Of a stretch of 64,000 nucleotides of DNA, positions 1-10,369 are shown one piece after another. Under the pieces are notes generated by a model, which saw only the letters and a list, made by a program, of their open reading frames with translations, was not told where the DNA came from and searched no databases. Within the stretch, counting starts at the first letter, position 1. Every line of letters begins with the position of its first letter. The position numbers and the translations under genes are program-made. Source of the stretch: Saccharomycopsis fibuligera x Saccharomycopsis cf. fibuligera (lineage: Eukaryota > Ascomycota > Saccharomycetes > Ascoideales > Saccharomycopsidaceae); contig CP012809.1 of NCBI GenBank assembly GCA_001936135.1, positions 3,521,501 through 3,585,500 of the forward strand, in the 5' to 3' direction.

Positions 1-1
1 A

Positions 2-769
2 AAAATCATCGAATGGCACGACAACCCACAGGGAAACATCTCAGCCTTTGACGGAATGGATATAAAAAGAAAGGGATCTGAAAAAGTGAAATGCAAAATC
101 ACGATCCAACCAAAAGAATATCCAACCAAATTTAAACTTGATGACCCGTTGGTGCAGTTACTCGGCAGCAACGAAATGAGTGAGCGCGATGTTATTTACG
201 CGTTGTGGCAATATATTCAAATCAATAAGCTACAAGATAAAGCTGACAAAAGATTAATAAATTGTGATGAAGGATTAGAAAAAATTTTTGGATTCAAGAA
301 AATTGCATTTCCAGATTTGCTAGTATTGATTAGAAAATTTTTGAGACCAGTGGAACCGGTAACAATTGACTATGAAATCACTCCTGATAAGTCGTCAACT
401 TTAGGTGATGTGGTTTTAGACATCAGCGTGGAAAGAAGAGACGTTATTGAAAAGAGAAAAGCAAATGAACTCAACAAACTAAATGAAGTCTACTTCAAAA
501 ATGACGGGGCTATCAAAGAGTTGGACAACAAGATTGCCCTCGATATACAAGCTTTGAATCAGTCACGAACCAAATACGAATTTTACAAAAGACTTGCTAA
601 TGATCCAGTTGACTTCTTAGAAAAGTGGTCTGAATCTCACGCAAAAGCATTAAAAATTTTAACTGGTGACGAGGGTTACACTGAAGAAAACGCTAGAAGA
701 TCTGAATTTTATACTGATGAGTTATTAGACGAGAATATTGACTTATTGCTCAACAGTAATAGAATTTAA
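2..769 (+). CDS. SNF12: SWI/SNF-type remodelling complex subunit with SWIB domain, C-terminal part
   Basis: This is the C-terminal part of a SWIB/MDM2-fold subunit of a SWI/SNF-class chromatin remodelling complex, which acts in the nucleus as a non-catalytic scaffold subunit. The reading frame is open from base 2, so the gene begins left of the window. The segment starts with an IIEWHDNP-type stretch and then the SWIB domain, seen as YPTKFKLDDPLVQLLG, ALWQYI, INCDEGLEKIFG and FPDLLVLIRKFLRP. A charged, helical tail follows and ends in LLLNSNRI. Snf12 and Rsc6 are paralogues with this layout. I prefer SNF12 because the next gene is MRPL50, its neighbour in S. cerevisiae. There the two are divergent and here they converge. 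The identification as this family is firm; SNF12 over RSC6 rests on synteny. Confidence 0.85.
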   Translation, partial: KIIEWHDNPQGNISAFDGMDIKRKGSEKVKCKITIQPKEYPTKFKLDDPLVQLLGSNEMSERDVIYALWQYIQINKLQDKADKRLINCDEGLEKIFGFKKIAFPDLLVLIRKFLRPVEPVTIDYEITPDKSSTLGDVVLDISVERRDVIEKRKANELNKLNEVYFKNDGAIKELDNKIALDIQALNQSRTKYEFYKRLANDPVDFLEKWSESHAKALKILTGDEGYTEENARRSEFYTDELLDENIDLLLNSNRI

Positions 770-877
770 ATGAGCTAAATTTCAATTTCTTCTTTCTGAA
801 AATAATGTATAGTAATAATTGTAATTTTTGTTTTATTATGAAATCATAGTAGGGTCTTAAAGTTATTATGTTTAAGT

Positions 878-901
878 CTTTTAGTAGATCTTTACTAAAA
901 G
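878..901. repeat. 9-bp inverted repeat between convergent genes
   Basis: CTTTTAGTA and TACTAAAAG form perfect 9-bp arms around a 6-base loop. The repeat lies in the 227-bp gap where SNF12 and MRPL50 converge, so it could form a hairpin near both 3' ends. A role in 3'-end formation is inference. Confidence 0.5.
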
Positions 902-996
902 ATAACCAAAACGCAAAAGGTTATAATCAAAAGAGCTTAAAATTCAATATTTGGTCTATAACTGAAACAATATTTACAAGATTGAAAGTTCCTAAT

Positions 997-1737
997 TTAT
1001 GGTCTGACCAAAATTTGGCTTTCAGGTATGGAATTGGAAGTAATTTTCACTTCAACAGACGCTGGTTTAAAGTCAGCTATCTTGATGACAACATTATATA
1101 ATCCCTCGAAGTCCATCTTCTCGAGCTTTACCTGACCCTTTTGACCAATGTAGTAGAGCGAAAGTTCATTTTCAGTGAATTTGTAGCCCGTCAAGCTATT
1201 CAATTTTTCAGCAAAGATTTTTTTGGTCACCGGTGAGATTAAGAAGCCATCCTTTTGGGCATCTTGGACATATTGTATCGATTCAGGAAGTTCTTTAAGA
1301 GAGTTAAATTTGAAGAAAGCATCATCATTATCAGCACTTGGCTTTGATTCCGGTTTCTTGAAATCAAATGACAAATCATCCAAAGCATCAAATATACTTT
1401 CTTTCTTTGAGGTAGTAATTTTATCTCCTTGTTGAGTGTTTGATTTACCGGAGGCTTTTGAAGTGTTGACGGACCCTCCAAAATCAGGAGTCACAGTGGC
1501 AGCAGCAACTTCCTTCTCCACAACGGGAATTCTTGGACCTTGATTTGGCAAGATGTAAGCAGCGCCATTGTTTGGATGTAACTGATTTATCATTCTAGTA
1601 GATAAAACCTTGACAATCTCTCCTCTTTTACCTAAACCCTCAAAGTCTTTTAACAACTGCACTTCAATCTTCTTTTTGACTGCATGCGACACGAACGTGT
1701 GTGACAAATTTCTTTTTTGAATCAAGTTTTTAAACAT
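997..1737 (-). CDS. MRPL50: Mitochondrial large ribosomal subunit protein bL9m
   Basis: This is the mitochondrial ribosomal protein of the bL9 family, a structural component of the large subunit in the matrix. The N-terminus carries a basic, Ser/Arg-containing presequence-like stretch. The L9 N-domain follows, seen as KIEVQLLKDFEGLGKRGEIVKV and RMINQLHPNNGAAYILP. The protein has 246 residues, clearly longer than the roughly 140 residues I recall for S. cerevisiae Mrpl50. The extra length includes a Lys/Ser/Asp-rich linker around residues 80-135 and a C-terminal domain that ends in IPESQILVRP. The start is the only early ATG in frame. It converges on SNF12 and shares a 675-bp divergent promoter region with the glucan synthase gene. 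Confidence 0.85.
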   Translation of the reverse strand: MFKNLIQKRNLSHTFVSHAVKKKIEVQLLKDFEGLGKRGEIVKVLSTRMINQLHPNNGAAYILPNQGPRIPVVEKEVAAATVTPDFGGSVNTSKASGKSNTQQGDKITTSKKESIFDALDDLSFDFKKPESKPSADNDDAFFKFNSLKELPESIQYVQDAQKDGFLISPVTKKIFAEKLNSLTGYKFTENELSLYYIGQKGQVKLEKMDFEGLYNVVIKIADFKPASVEVKITSNSIPESQILVRP

Positions 1738-2412
1738 TTTGTAGTTGAATTATAGTCTCTTTGTTTGGTGTTTGGTATGTCAATAATCAGCATTTACTTT
1801 GAATCATCGTTAACTCTGCTTTCCAATAATGTTAATTTTTCACTATTTCTCCAATTTTTTTCTACAGGTACTTGAATTACGAGGGTAAATCACATGAAAT
1901 CCGACCTAATGCGTATATCTTGATATAATATAAGCAAAGCACTGACTGACTATATATGACTGCACGATATATTCATTGAAACCAGCCGCTTTTTGATCCT
2001 CTTTACTTCTTCAAAATCGAAGTCTGTTTCAAAAGAATCTCTTATCTTCTTATTATGATATACTTAGCTAAGTAGAACCTAGATTTGCTTATTCCGACTG
2101 CCTGAAACTTTGTGCGGCCAGATATGATGCAGAATTTTGCATTTGTGGCAAGTTACTGCATTGGTGTTATCAACAAGAGAACAAAACGAGATACAGCATT
2201 CATTCGAGATATATGAGGTTCACAAAAAGTACTGTAAAGTGATAAACCCATATAGTTCTGGCTGTTTTTACTGAGCGCTATACCCAATTAATAGTCAATA
2301 TAAAGATATATTAGCAGATAAACAAAACTCCACTGAATCTTAATAACATAAAACCCTTCACATCACATTTGTGGTTGCTCTTTGGAAAAGAATAATTGGG
2401 CGCGCAAAGAAA
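1738..2412. promoter_or_regulatory. Divergent intergenic region, MRPL50 / glucan synthase
   Basis: This A/T-rich region separates two divergent genes and must hold both promoters. I see no tRNA, repeat or convincing small ORF. TATA-like runs (for example near 1921-1935 and 2300) are present but not diagnostic. Confidence 0.5.
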
Positions 2413-5400
2413 ATGGCCCATAGTTCGCCACATATTGGGCCTAAAACAGATAGTTCGGGATATACGTCGGAAAAGATTGCTAATTATGATTATCAGGAAA
2501 CTGTCGACGATGAGGATGAAAACCCAACGGTATCGGAGTCTGGCTCCACTAACTATACCGACTCCCCAGAATATCAGGCTCCTGTTTGTATGACTTTACT
2601 TTTGTATTTACAGCGGATGACACTCATAGCATTATTCTAACATATCTGTGTTACAGCATTTGAAAGTAATAAACATTTTCAACATGCTTCAAATTCGGCG
2701 TTAACAGAAAGAACTACGCAGTTGTTCAGCGGTTTCAGAACTCCAAACATAAATTCAAGCAGATGGAAGGAATTGGGTAATCTTGGTGGTGTAAACGCGG
2801 GACAAAGCGAGTTTAATAAAGGCGAAACATTTGCAGAAAAAGGCGTTTATGATACTTTTGATAACTACTACGACCCATATCCAAGTTGGAATCCAGAGGA
2901 TAAAGTTCCAATTTCCAGAGAAGAGATAGAATCCATTTTCATCACCTTGACGGAGATATTCGGTTTTCAGATGGATAACACTAAGAATATGTTTGACTAC
3001 CTTTTAAGATTATTGGACTCTAGAGCATCTAGAATGGGTCCTCATGTGGCTTTGAGATCATTGCATGCCGATTATATTAGTGGGGATAATTCTAATTTCA
3101 AAAAATGGTACTTTGCTGCACAGTTGGACGTTGATGATACCATAGGATATTCCAAAAGTCATTCTAACGGAGAACCCAAGGCTAGCGCTGTTCATCATGA
3201 TTTAAAGTCCTTAACTTTTGCCGAGATGGAGAAAGCTTGGAAAGTTAAAATGCACCAGTTACCTCCAAAAGATTGTATAGCTCAGCTAGCGTTGTACTTA
3301 CTATGCTGGGGTGAAGCTAATAATATCAGATTTATGCCCGAAAGTTTATGCTTCATTTTTAAATGCTGTAATGATCACTATTACTCTTTAGACTTGATGC
3401 AACCACTTGCCACACCTCCTAGCAGCTTTTTGGAACATGTTATTACTCCTTTGTACAATTACTATAGGGATCAAAACTATGAATTTGTGGAAGGCTCCTA
3501 TGTGCGGAGGGATCGTGATCACTCAAACGTGATTGGATATGATGATATGAATCAGTTATTTTGGTACCGAAAAGGCTTACAAAAACTTAGTTTAAAGAGT
3601 GAAAAGAAAAAGTTTATGGAAATTAAAGCAAGTGAAAGGTACTTATTTTTTAGTGATATAAACTGGGACAAGGCTTTCTATAAAACGTACAAAGAGTCAC
3701 GTACTTGGGTACATGTTATTGTAAACTTCAACAGAATCTGGATCATACATTGCTGCGTATTTTGGTACTACATAGTGTACAATTCGCCCACATTGTATAC
3801 CATTAACTACCAAATCCAACTTGACACACAACCAACTCCTCAGACTCAGTTATCAGTTATGGCACTATCTGGGTCAGTAGCTTCGTTAATAAACATTATA
3901 GCAACAGTGGGCGAAACAGCATTTGTTCCAAGAAAGTGGCCAGGCGCAGAGAGTCTCACTAAACGTTTTTTTGTTTTGCTTGCAATTTTTCTGATCAACA
4001 CTCTGCCTTCCATATATGTGTTGATATTACTACCTCTAGAAAAAAAATCCAGAAGCGGGCTGGCAGTTGCTATTGCTCAATTTATCATATCCATTTTCAC
4101 TGTTGTGTATTTTTCTTTTATGCCCCTGGGGAGTCTGTTCGGTTCTTACTTGAAGAAAGAAGAAAGAAAATACGCTCCGAGCAAGGCTTTCACAGCATCA
4201 GTTCACAAGCTTCGAGGAAAAGCATTACTCTCATCATATGGATTGTGGACCGCGGTTTTTTTAGCAAAATTTCTGGAATCATACTTTTTCTTAGTTCTTT
4301 CAATACGTGACCCTATTAGAGAGTTGAGCATTATGAAAGTTACTAATTGCTCAAATGATATAGTTTTCGGGAGCTTCATATGTCGCCATCAGCCAAAATT
4401 TGTGCTTATCATTATGTATATCACTGATTTATTATTGTTCTTCTTAGGCACATATTTATGGTACATTGTGTGGAATACTATATTTTCGGTGTGCAGATCG
4501 TTCTACATGGGTGTCTCTATTTGGACCCCTTGGAGAAACATTTTCTCAAGATTACCCAAAAGAATATTTTCTAAAGTGATATACTCAAGCGACAAAAATT
4601 TGAAGCCAAAGTTAGTTGTTTCCCAAATATGGAATTCAGTGGTAATCTCAATGTACAGAGAGCATCTACTTTCGTTAGAACATGTTCAAAAATTGATCTA
4701 TCAACAGGTTGCTACGCCTGGCGTGGATGAAATTGACTCACTCAAAGAGCCAATTTTTTTTGTTTCACAAGAAGACAGATCTGTCAAATCTTCATTGTTT
4801 GATCACCAGACCGAAGCTCAGAGACGAATAACCTTTTTTGCTCAATCTTTGTCGACGCCTATGCCAGAGCCTTGCCCAATTGATAGAATGCCAACTTTTT
4901 CTGTCCTTATACCGCACTATGGTGAAAAAATTACATTAACTTTGAAAGAAATCATCAGGGAAGAAGACGAATACGCACACGTTACCTTACTTGAATATCT
5001 AAAGCAACTCCATCCATTAGAATGGATGTGCTTCGTGCAAGATACTAAAATGTTGGCGGAAGAAATGGAAAGCACGGCCTCCTCAGGTTCTTTTGATTCC
5101 GAGAAAGAAAAATACAACGATTTACCATATTATTGTGTTGGGTTTAAGTCAGCAACCCCCGAATATATTTTACGAACAAGAATTTGGGCATCATTGAGGT
5201 CTCAGACGTTATACAGAACTATATCTGGTTTCATGAATTACTCTAGAGCAATCAAGCTTTTATATGACATTGAAAATCCAGATTTGAACGACTTTGAAGG
5301 CCTTGAACAGAAAAAGCACGAAAGTGCTGCTATTATGGCCTTAAGAAAATTTAGAATCGTGGTGTCGATGCAGAGAATGGCAGAGTTTAATGCGGATGAA

Positions 5401-7872
5401 GAAGAGAATAAGGATTTTTTGTTGAGGGCTTATCCCGAGCTACAGATTTCTTATCTAGAAAAAGAATTGAACCCAGAAACAAACAAAATTACTTACTTTT
5501 CTTCATTGATTGATGGTAGTTGTGAAATTGATGAGACGGGGAAAAGACTTCCCAAATATAGAATTAAACTATCAGGAAATCCAATTCTTGGCGACGGTAA
5601 AAGTGATAATCAAAATAACTCTTTAATCTTTTGCAGAGGCGAATACATACAGCTCGTCGATGCCAACCAAGATAACTATCTTGAGGAGTGCTTAAAAATT
5701 AGAAACGTTATAGCCGAGTTCGAAGAAGACTATCATCCTATGCAATACTCAGTTGATGGGTCACACTTTGATAGTCCTTATCAAAATCCTATCGCCATTA
5801 TTGGAACAAGAGAATACATTTTCTCCGAAAATATAGGTATTCTTGGAGATATTGCTGCAGGAAAGGAGCAGACCTTTGGCACGCTTTTTGCGCGTACTCT
5901 AGCTCAAATAGGAGGTAAGTTACACTATGGCCATCCAGATTTTTTGAATGGAATCTTTATGACTACTCGTGGCGGTGTATCAAAAGCTCAAAAAGGTCTT
6001 CATTTGAATGAGGATATATACGCAGGAATGAACGCTGTTCTCAGGGGAGGAAGAATCAAGCACTGCGAATATATGCAATGTGGTAAGGGAAGAGATCTTG
6101 GATTTGGTTCAATTTTGAATTTTACTACGAAAATTGGAGCGGGGATGGGCGAACAAATGCTATCAAGAGAGTATTTCTACTTGGGAACTCAACTGCCGTT
6201 GGATAGATTTTTGTCATTCTATTACGGGCATCCTGGCTTTCATTTGAATAATGTTTTCATTATACTGTCTATGAAACTCTTATTGTTGGTTGCAGTCAAT
6301 CTTTCTGCTTTATCCCACAATAGTACAATTTGTGAATATGACAAGCACAGGCCACATACAGACCCTAGAAAACCTCTCGGATGCTACAATCTTGTGCCAG
6401 TCGTTGGTTGGTTAAAGAGATGCGTATTGTCCATATTTGTGGTGTTCGGAATCTCATTTGTTCCATTGTGCGTTCAAGAACTTACTGAAAGAGGGATATG
6501 GAAAGCATTCACTCGAATTAGTAAGCACTTCGCATCATTATCACCATTATTTGAAGTATTTGTGTGTAAAATTTATGCACAGTCCTTAATCAATGACTTA
6601 GCTCTTGGAGGTGCGAAGTATATAGCCACTGGGAGAGGGTTTGCAACAATACGAGTACCATTCGAAGTTATATACTCGCGTTTTGCCTCGGAAAGTTTAT
6701 ATTTCGGAGCTTTAACCGCATTGATGATAATCTATTGTACATGTGCAATGTATAATATATCAATTGTTTGGTTTTGGTTCACAATAGTCGGTCTTTGTTT
6801 ATCACCGTTTTTATACAATCCTAGCCAGTTTTCGTGGAACGACTTCTTTGTTGACTACAAGAACTTTATCAAATGGCTATCATCAGGTAATAGTCAGGCA
6901 AAACAATCTTCCTGGATAAAATATACTAGAGATTTGAGATCACAACTTACTGGGTCCAAGAAAAAATCCCATGCTAAACGCGGTGACAAGCTTTCAGCAA
7001 GCTTCAGAAAACCATCCCCAATGAATATCGTCTTGTATCAAATATTTGCAAAGTTATTAATGACAATTTTTGTTTTGACAGCTTATCTTTTTGCAAATTC
7101 GCATAAAAAAAATGGAGGCTCAACACCATCTAGTGCTATATTGCGAATCGCAGTGGTAACATTGTGTCCACTGGCATTGAATATGATTGTGCTAATTGTT
7201 GGGTTTATATTTTCAACAGTATTAGGACCAGTATTTAGCTGTTTCTGTGGTAAATTTCCTCCTGTTATTGCGTTTCTGGTTCACGGTTTTTCTCTCTTCA
7301 ACCATATCATATTTTTCGAAATACTTTGGTTTCTGCAAGAATGGAATTTTCCTAAGACTGTGTTAGGGCTGGCTGTTGTTACAATGATACAGGATTTGAT
7401 ATTTAAAATAATAATCACTTTATTCATTTCCAAAGAGATGAAACACGACATTGCCAACAAAGCCTGGTGGTCTGGTGGGTGGCTTACTTCTGGTTTAGGA
7501 TGGCATGTGATTACACAGCCGCTTAGAGAATTTTTGTGTAAAATAATTGAACTAAGCATGTTTACCAACGATTTTGTTTTGGGGCACTTCCTACTTTTCC
7601 TCCAAATTCCGATATTATTGATTCCTGGTATCAACAAATGGCATTCCTTGATGTTGTTTTGGTTGAAACCAGGAAAGCAAATAAGACCTCATGTTTTAAC
7701 AACAAAACAAAGAAGAAAGCAAAAGATTGTGGTTGCTGCCTACCTGGTAATGTTTATTTTCATACTAGCATTTTTCATTTTACTTTTCATGGTGCCCTTT
7801 TTCTTGGAAAAAGTTTTCAAAGTTGATTTGTTTGCCTACGTACCTGAAAATCTCCAGATTCTATTTTATTAG
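2413..7872 (+). CDS. 1,3-beta-glucan synthase catalytic subunit (GT48, FKS/GSL family), spliced
   Basis: This plasma-membrane glycosyltransferase of family GT48 makes 1,3-beta-glucan from UDP-glucose for the cell or spore wall. Exons 2413-2587 and 2657-7872 give 1796 residues, near the family norm. The first exon encodes a polar, acidic N-terminus; the splice joins T|CA to make Ser. Then come the FKS1-dom1 region (YYDPYPSWNPEDKVPIS, LCWGEANNIRFMPE), a first membrane bundle, the large cytosolic catalytic region (SLSTPMPEP, FMNYSRAIKLLYDIENP, LSGNPILGDGKSDNQN, RGGRIKHCEY) and a second membrane bundle ending near residue 1780. About twelve codons are CTG, mostly at hydrophobic positions. It could be FKS3, GSL1 or another paralogue, so no symbol is given. 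The start is the first in-frame ATG of exon 1. Confidence 0.92.
2588..2656 (+). other. Intron of the glucan synthase gene
   Basis: This 69-base intron has donor GTATGA, a branch-like TTCTAAC about 15 bases before the acceptor, and acceptor TTACAG. Removing it joins two frames in phase and replaces a stop-containing stretch. The GTATGA donor departs from GTATGT. A GTTTGT donor four bases upstream would break the frame. Confidence 0.8.
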
Positions 7873-7968
7873 TTGCAGCAAGTTATTAATAAAAAGTTTG
7901 ATACTCAGTTTTAGCTAACTGGCTTTTTTTTTCTCATAATTTTCGACTCTCATTAGTAAAATCAATGT

Positions 7969-8766
7969 CTATTTCTTTTTTTCAGCGCTTGAAAATCCAC
8001 CATTTATTAGCGCTTCTCTTGAAGTTGAATTAATATGCTTGAATCTATCTGGCCCAATATGGGTACCACCAAACCATCTGACATCTACCACTAAACAATT
8101 CCAAGCTTCCATTAAAGTCATCAAATGTAACATTCTACTGCCAGCGGCAGTTTCGCCATCATCGTCAGAATCCAGAATTATTGTTCCATCTGCATTTTTT
8201 ATTCTCCAAGCGCACATTGAATGCTGAGATTTTGCAACTTTTCTATTTGTTCTCAATTGGTATAGGCGCTCATTTACATCATCATCACTATGCACCTCAC
8301 AGGCAAAGCCCATGAACGTAGACCCTCTATCCGTTATTGCATTAGAAACGGCCCAGTGTTTTGTGAGCTCTTCATCAGTAGTTGAATAATCAATGTAATC
8401 ATCATCGTATTCGAACTGGTCGTCTTCTGGGTATGCATCCTTGAAATCTGCTAGCTTTGGCTCGATTTCCGTCAAGAAATCAAAGAGGCATACTTGTCCT
8501 TGGTTAAAGATCTCATTGAGCGTGAGTTGAAACAAACTTACGAGCTTGTCATCAAGAGCTTTGTCAACTTTACGGGTTGAGCTGACTAGTAGGATATTTG
8601 GCGGGATTTGCTGATCTGGGTACTCGTCGTTGAATGATAATCGGACTTTAAACTCTTGGTGATCGGGGATGATTATTTCTATAATGTTCTCTGTAAGCTT
8701 CGTTAAAGAGCTTGGGTAGATTGCCTCTATTGCATCAAGTTCGTCTATAAATTCCTGTAGCACCAT
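7969..8766 (-). CDS. YIH1: YIH1/IMPACT-family protein (RWD plus UPF0029 domains)
   Basis: In yeast this cytosolic protein binds Gcn1 through its RWD domain and so restrains the kinase Gcn2, damping general amino-acid control; actin binding is also reported for the family. The N-terminal RWD domain covers roughly residues 1-105 (FIDELDAIEAIYP, FNDEYPDQQIPPNI). An acidic linker is at about 110-130, and the IMPACT domain covers about 135-265 (DRGSTFMGFACEV, VVDVRWFGGTHIGPDRFKHI). Its length of 265 residues is close to the 258 of S. cerevisiae. It is divergent from the TAH1-like gene, exactly as YCR059C and YCR060W are in S. cerevisiae, which supports the orthology. The glucan synthase gene ends 97 bp away, converging on it. 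Confidence 0.92.
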   Translation of the reverse strand: MVLQEFIDELDAIEAIYPSSLTKLTENIIEIIIPDHQEFKVRLSFNDEYPDQQIPPNILLVSSTRKVDKALDDKLVSLFQLTLNEIFNQGQVCLFDFLTEIEPKLADFKDAYPEDDQFEYDDDYIDYSTTDEELTKHWAVSNAITDRGSTFMGFACEVHSDDDVNERLYQLRTNRKVAKSQHSMCAWRIKNADGTIILDSDDDGETAAGSRMLHLMTLMEAWNCLVVDVRWFGGTHIGPDRFKHINSTSREALINGGFSSAEKKK

Positions 8767-9045
8767 GATGAGAATATGACTTTTTCTTCTATCTATTAAG
8801 CTAGATAGTTTTGGTTCTTATCGTTGTATCGGATTATCAGTCTGGAGTTAAGGTTTTTGAATAATAAATTTGATTTTGATATTTACTGGGACTACCTTTT
8901 TTTTTTTTTCACATTTTTCCTCCTACTTGATGCATGCATGGCTACATAATTCGTTTTGAAAAGAAAAAATAAATAAATAAAGCTTCATTTTTTGATGCCA
9001 TAAACATCACCAGCTGGGGTTTATAAAAAGATCTCAAACTTGAAG

Positions 9046-10194
9046 ATGGCAGAAATACTCAAAAAGAAAGGCAACGAGTCATTCAAAAACTGCGAATACA
9101 AGAAAGCCGCCAAATTATATCGCGATGCCATCGTTTTAGATCCATCTAATCCGGTGCTCTATTCTAACCGCTCCATGTGCTTCTTGAAGCTCAAAGACTG
9201 GCAGCGAGTGTTACTGGATTCCAACAAAGGAATTCAATTATGTGGGAACAAACCAGAGAATAACAAGACTTTAGTAAAGTTACTTTATCGGAAAGGGCTT
9301 GCGCTTCTACAGATAAGAAACACTGCTGATGGTGACGGCAACATAAACGAAAAAGTTGCGAGAAAAGCTTTTGAAGATGGATTACGGATTGACCCCGGTA
9401 ATTCATTAATTCGAAAAGAATTAGCCACTTTAGATGAAGAAAAAGATCGGGGCAGTAAAGACATATCCGAAAAGGCATTAGGGCTTCAAACAATTGAGAT
9501 TGAAGAGGTGGAAACTTTACCAAAGGAATATCAGGCTCTCATTAATGGTCTGTCAAAATCTGATGTGCAGCTCAATGAGGCTACATCAAAACTGGTTTCA
9601 TCATCGCCATCGGTATCAGCATCATCACCAGGATCATCATTGCTATCAGACTTACCTAAATCACTGTCATCATTATCAATTTCCAAGCCAAAACCTTTGA
9701 TTCAGGAAATCGATACCAAACCAGACACCAATAAAGTACGACATTCGACTGGCCAAAAAAAGGAGTCGAGCGAGTCATCGCCATCATCTAATAATAGCAA
9801 TATAATATTAACGTTTCCGCAAATCCCAACTCATTACTATCTAACTTCATTGACCAAGTATCAGGGTCCTCAAAGATATCAAGCCTATAACTATGTTATT
9901 GGCGTCTCTCCACTGACGTATCTTAAGGTGTTTGAGTTTGGTGGAGTTGATAGCGAATTCTTGGAGTTTTTTCTAGATGCGGCGATATACATTTTTGAGA
10001 CAGAGAACAATAGGGCGAAAGATGACGGCGAGACAACAAAGGAAAAAGTTTTGGCTTTGTTGAAAACTTTTGCTGTATTGAAAAGGTTTGAATTATCTAA
10101 GATGTTATGCTCCGATGGCAAAATCGCAAAAGTCATCAAATTATTGAAAACGTCCGGGATTAATGATGAGAATGCCTACGGCAAATGGATGTAA
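9046..10194 (+). CDS. TAH1: TAH1/RPAP3-like TPR co-chaperone of the R2TP complex
   Basis: Tah1/RPAP3 proteins hold the C-terminal tail of Hsp90 and deliver it to the R2TP complex, which assembles snoRNPs, PIKK kinases and RNA polymerase II. Residues 4-130 form a TPR domain (KKKGNESFKNCEYKKAAKLY, LYSNRSMCFLKL, LLYRKGLALLQIR) with the clamp-type asparagines visible. A Ser-rich linker spans about 180-250. A compact C-terminal segment at about 260-380 (HYYLTSLTKYQG, TYLKVFEFGGVDSEFLEFFL) resembles the RPAP3 C-terminal domain. S. cerevisiae Tah1 has only about 111 residues, so this 382-residue form looks like the fuller architecture. ATG at 9046 is chosen; a TTG two codons earlier is unlikely. Synteny with YIH1 supports orthology. 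Confidence 0.82.
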   Translation: MAEILKKKGNESFKNCEYKKAAKLYRDAIVLDPSNPVLYSNRSMCFLKLKDWQRVLLDSNKGIQLCGNKPENNKTLVKLLYRKGLALLQIRNTADGDGNINEKVARKAFEDGLRIDPGNSLIRKELATLDEEKDRGSKDISEKALGLQTIEIEEVETLPKEYQALINGLSKSDVQLNEATSKLVSSSPSVSASSPGSSLLSDLPKSLSSLSISKPKPLIQEIDTKPDTNKVRHSTGQKKESSESSPSSNNSNIILTFPQIPTHYYLTSLTKYQGPQRYQAYNYVIGVSPLTYLKVFEFGGVDSEFLEFFLDAAIYIFETENNRAKDDGETTKEKVLALLKTFAVLKRFELSKMLCSDGKIAKVIKLLKTSGINDENAYGKWM

Positions 10195-10369
10195 AAAAAG
10201 AAAGAGAAAAAAAAAGTGCCATTAATCTAAAAGTTACAATTTTTTCAAATGAAATAGCCTACATTGTACATTAGTTTTATGATATTTAGAAAAGAATTTT
10301 ATAATTATTCAGTTTGTTCTTTTTCGATAGAAACTAATTTGAAAAAACAAAACATGAAACGGTAACTGA

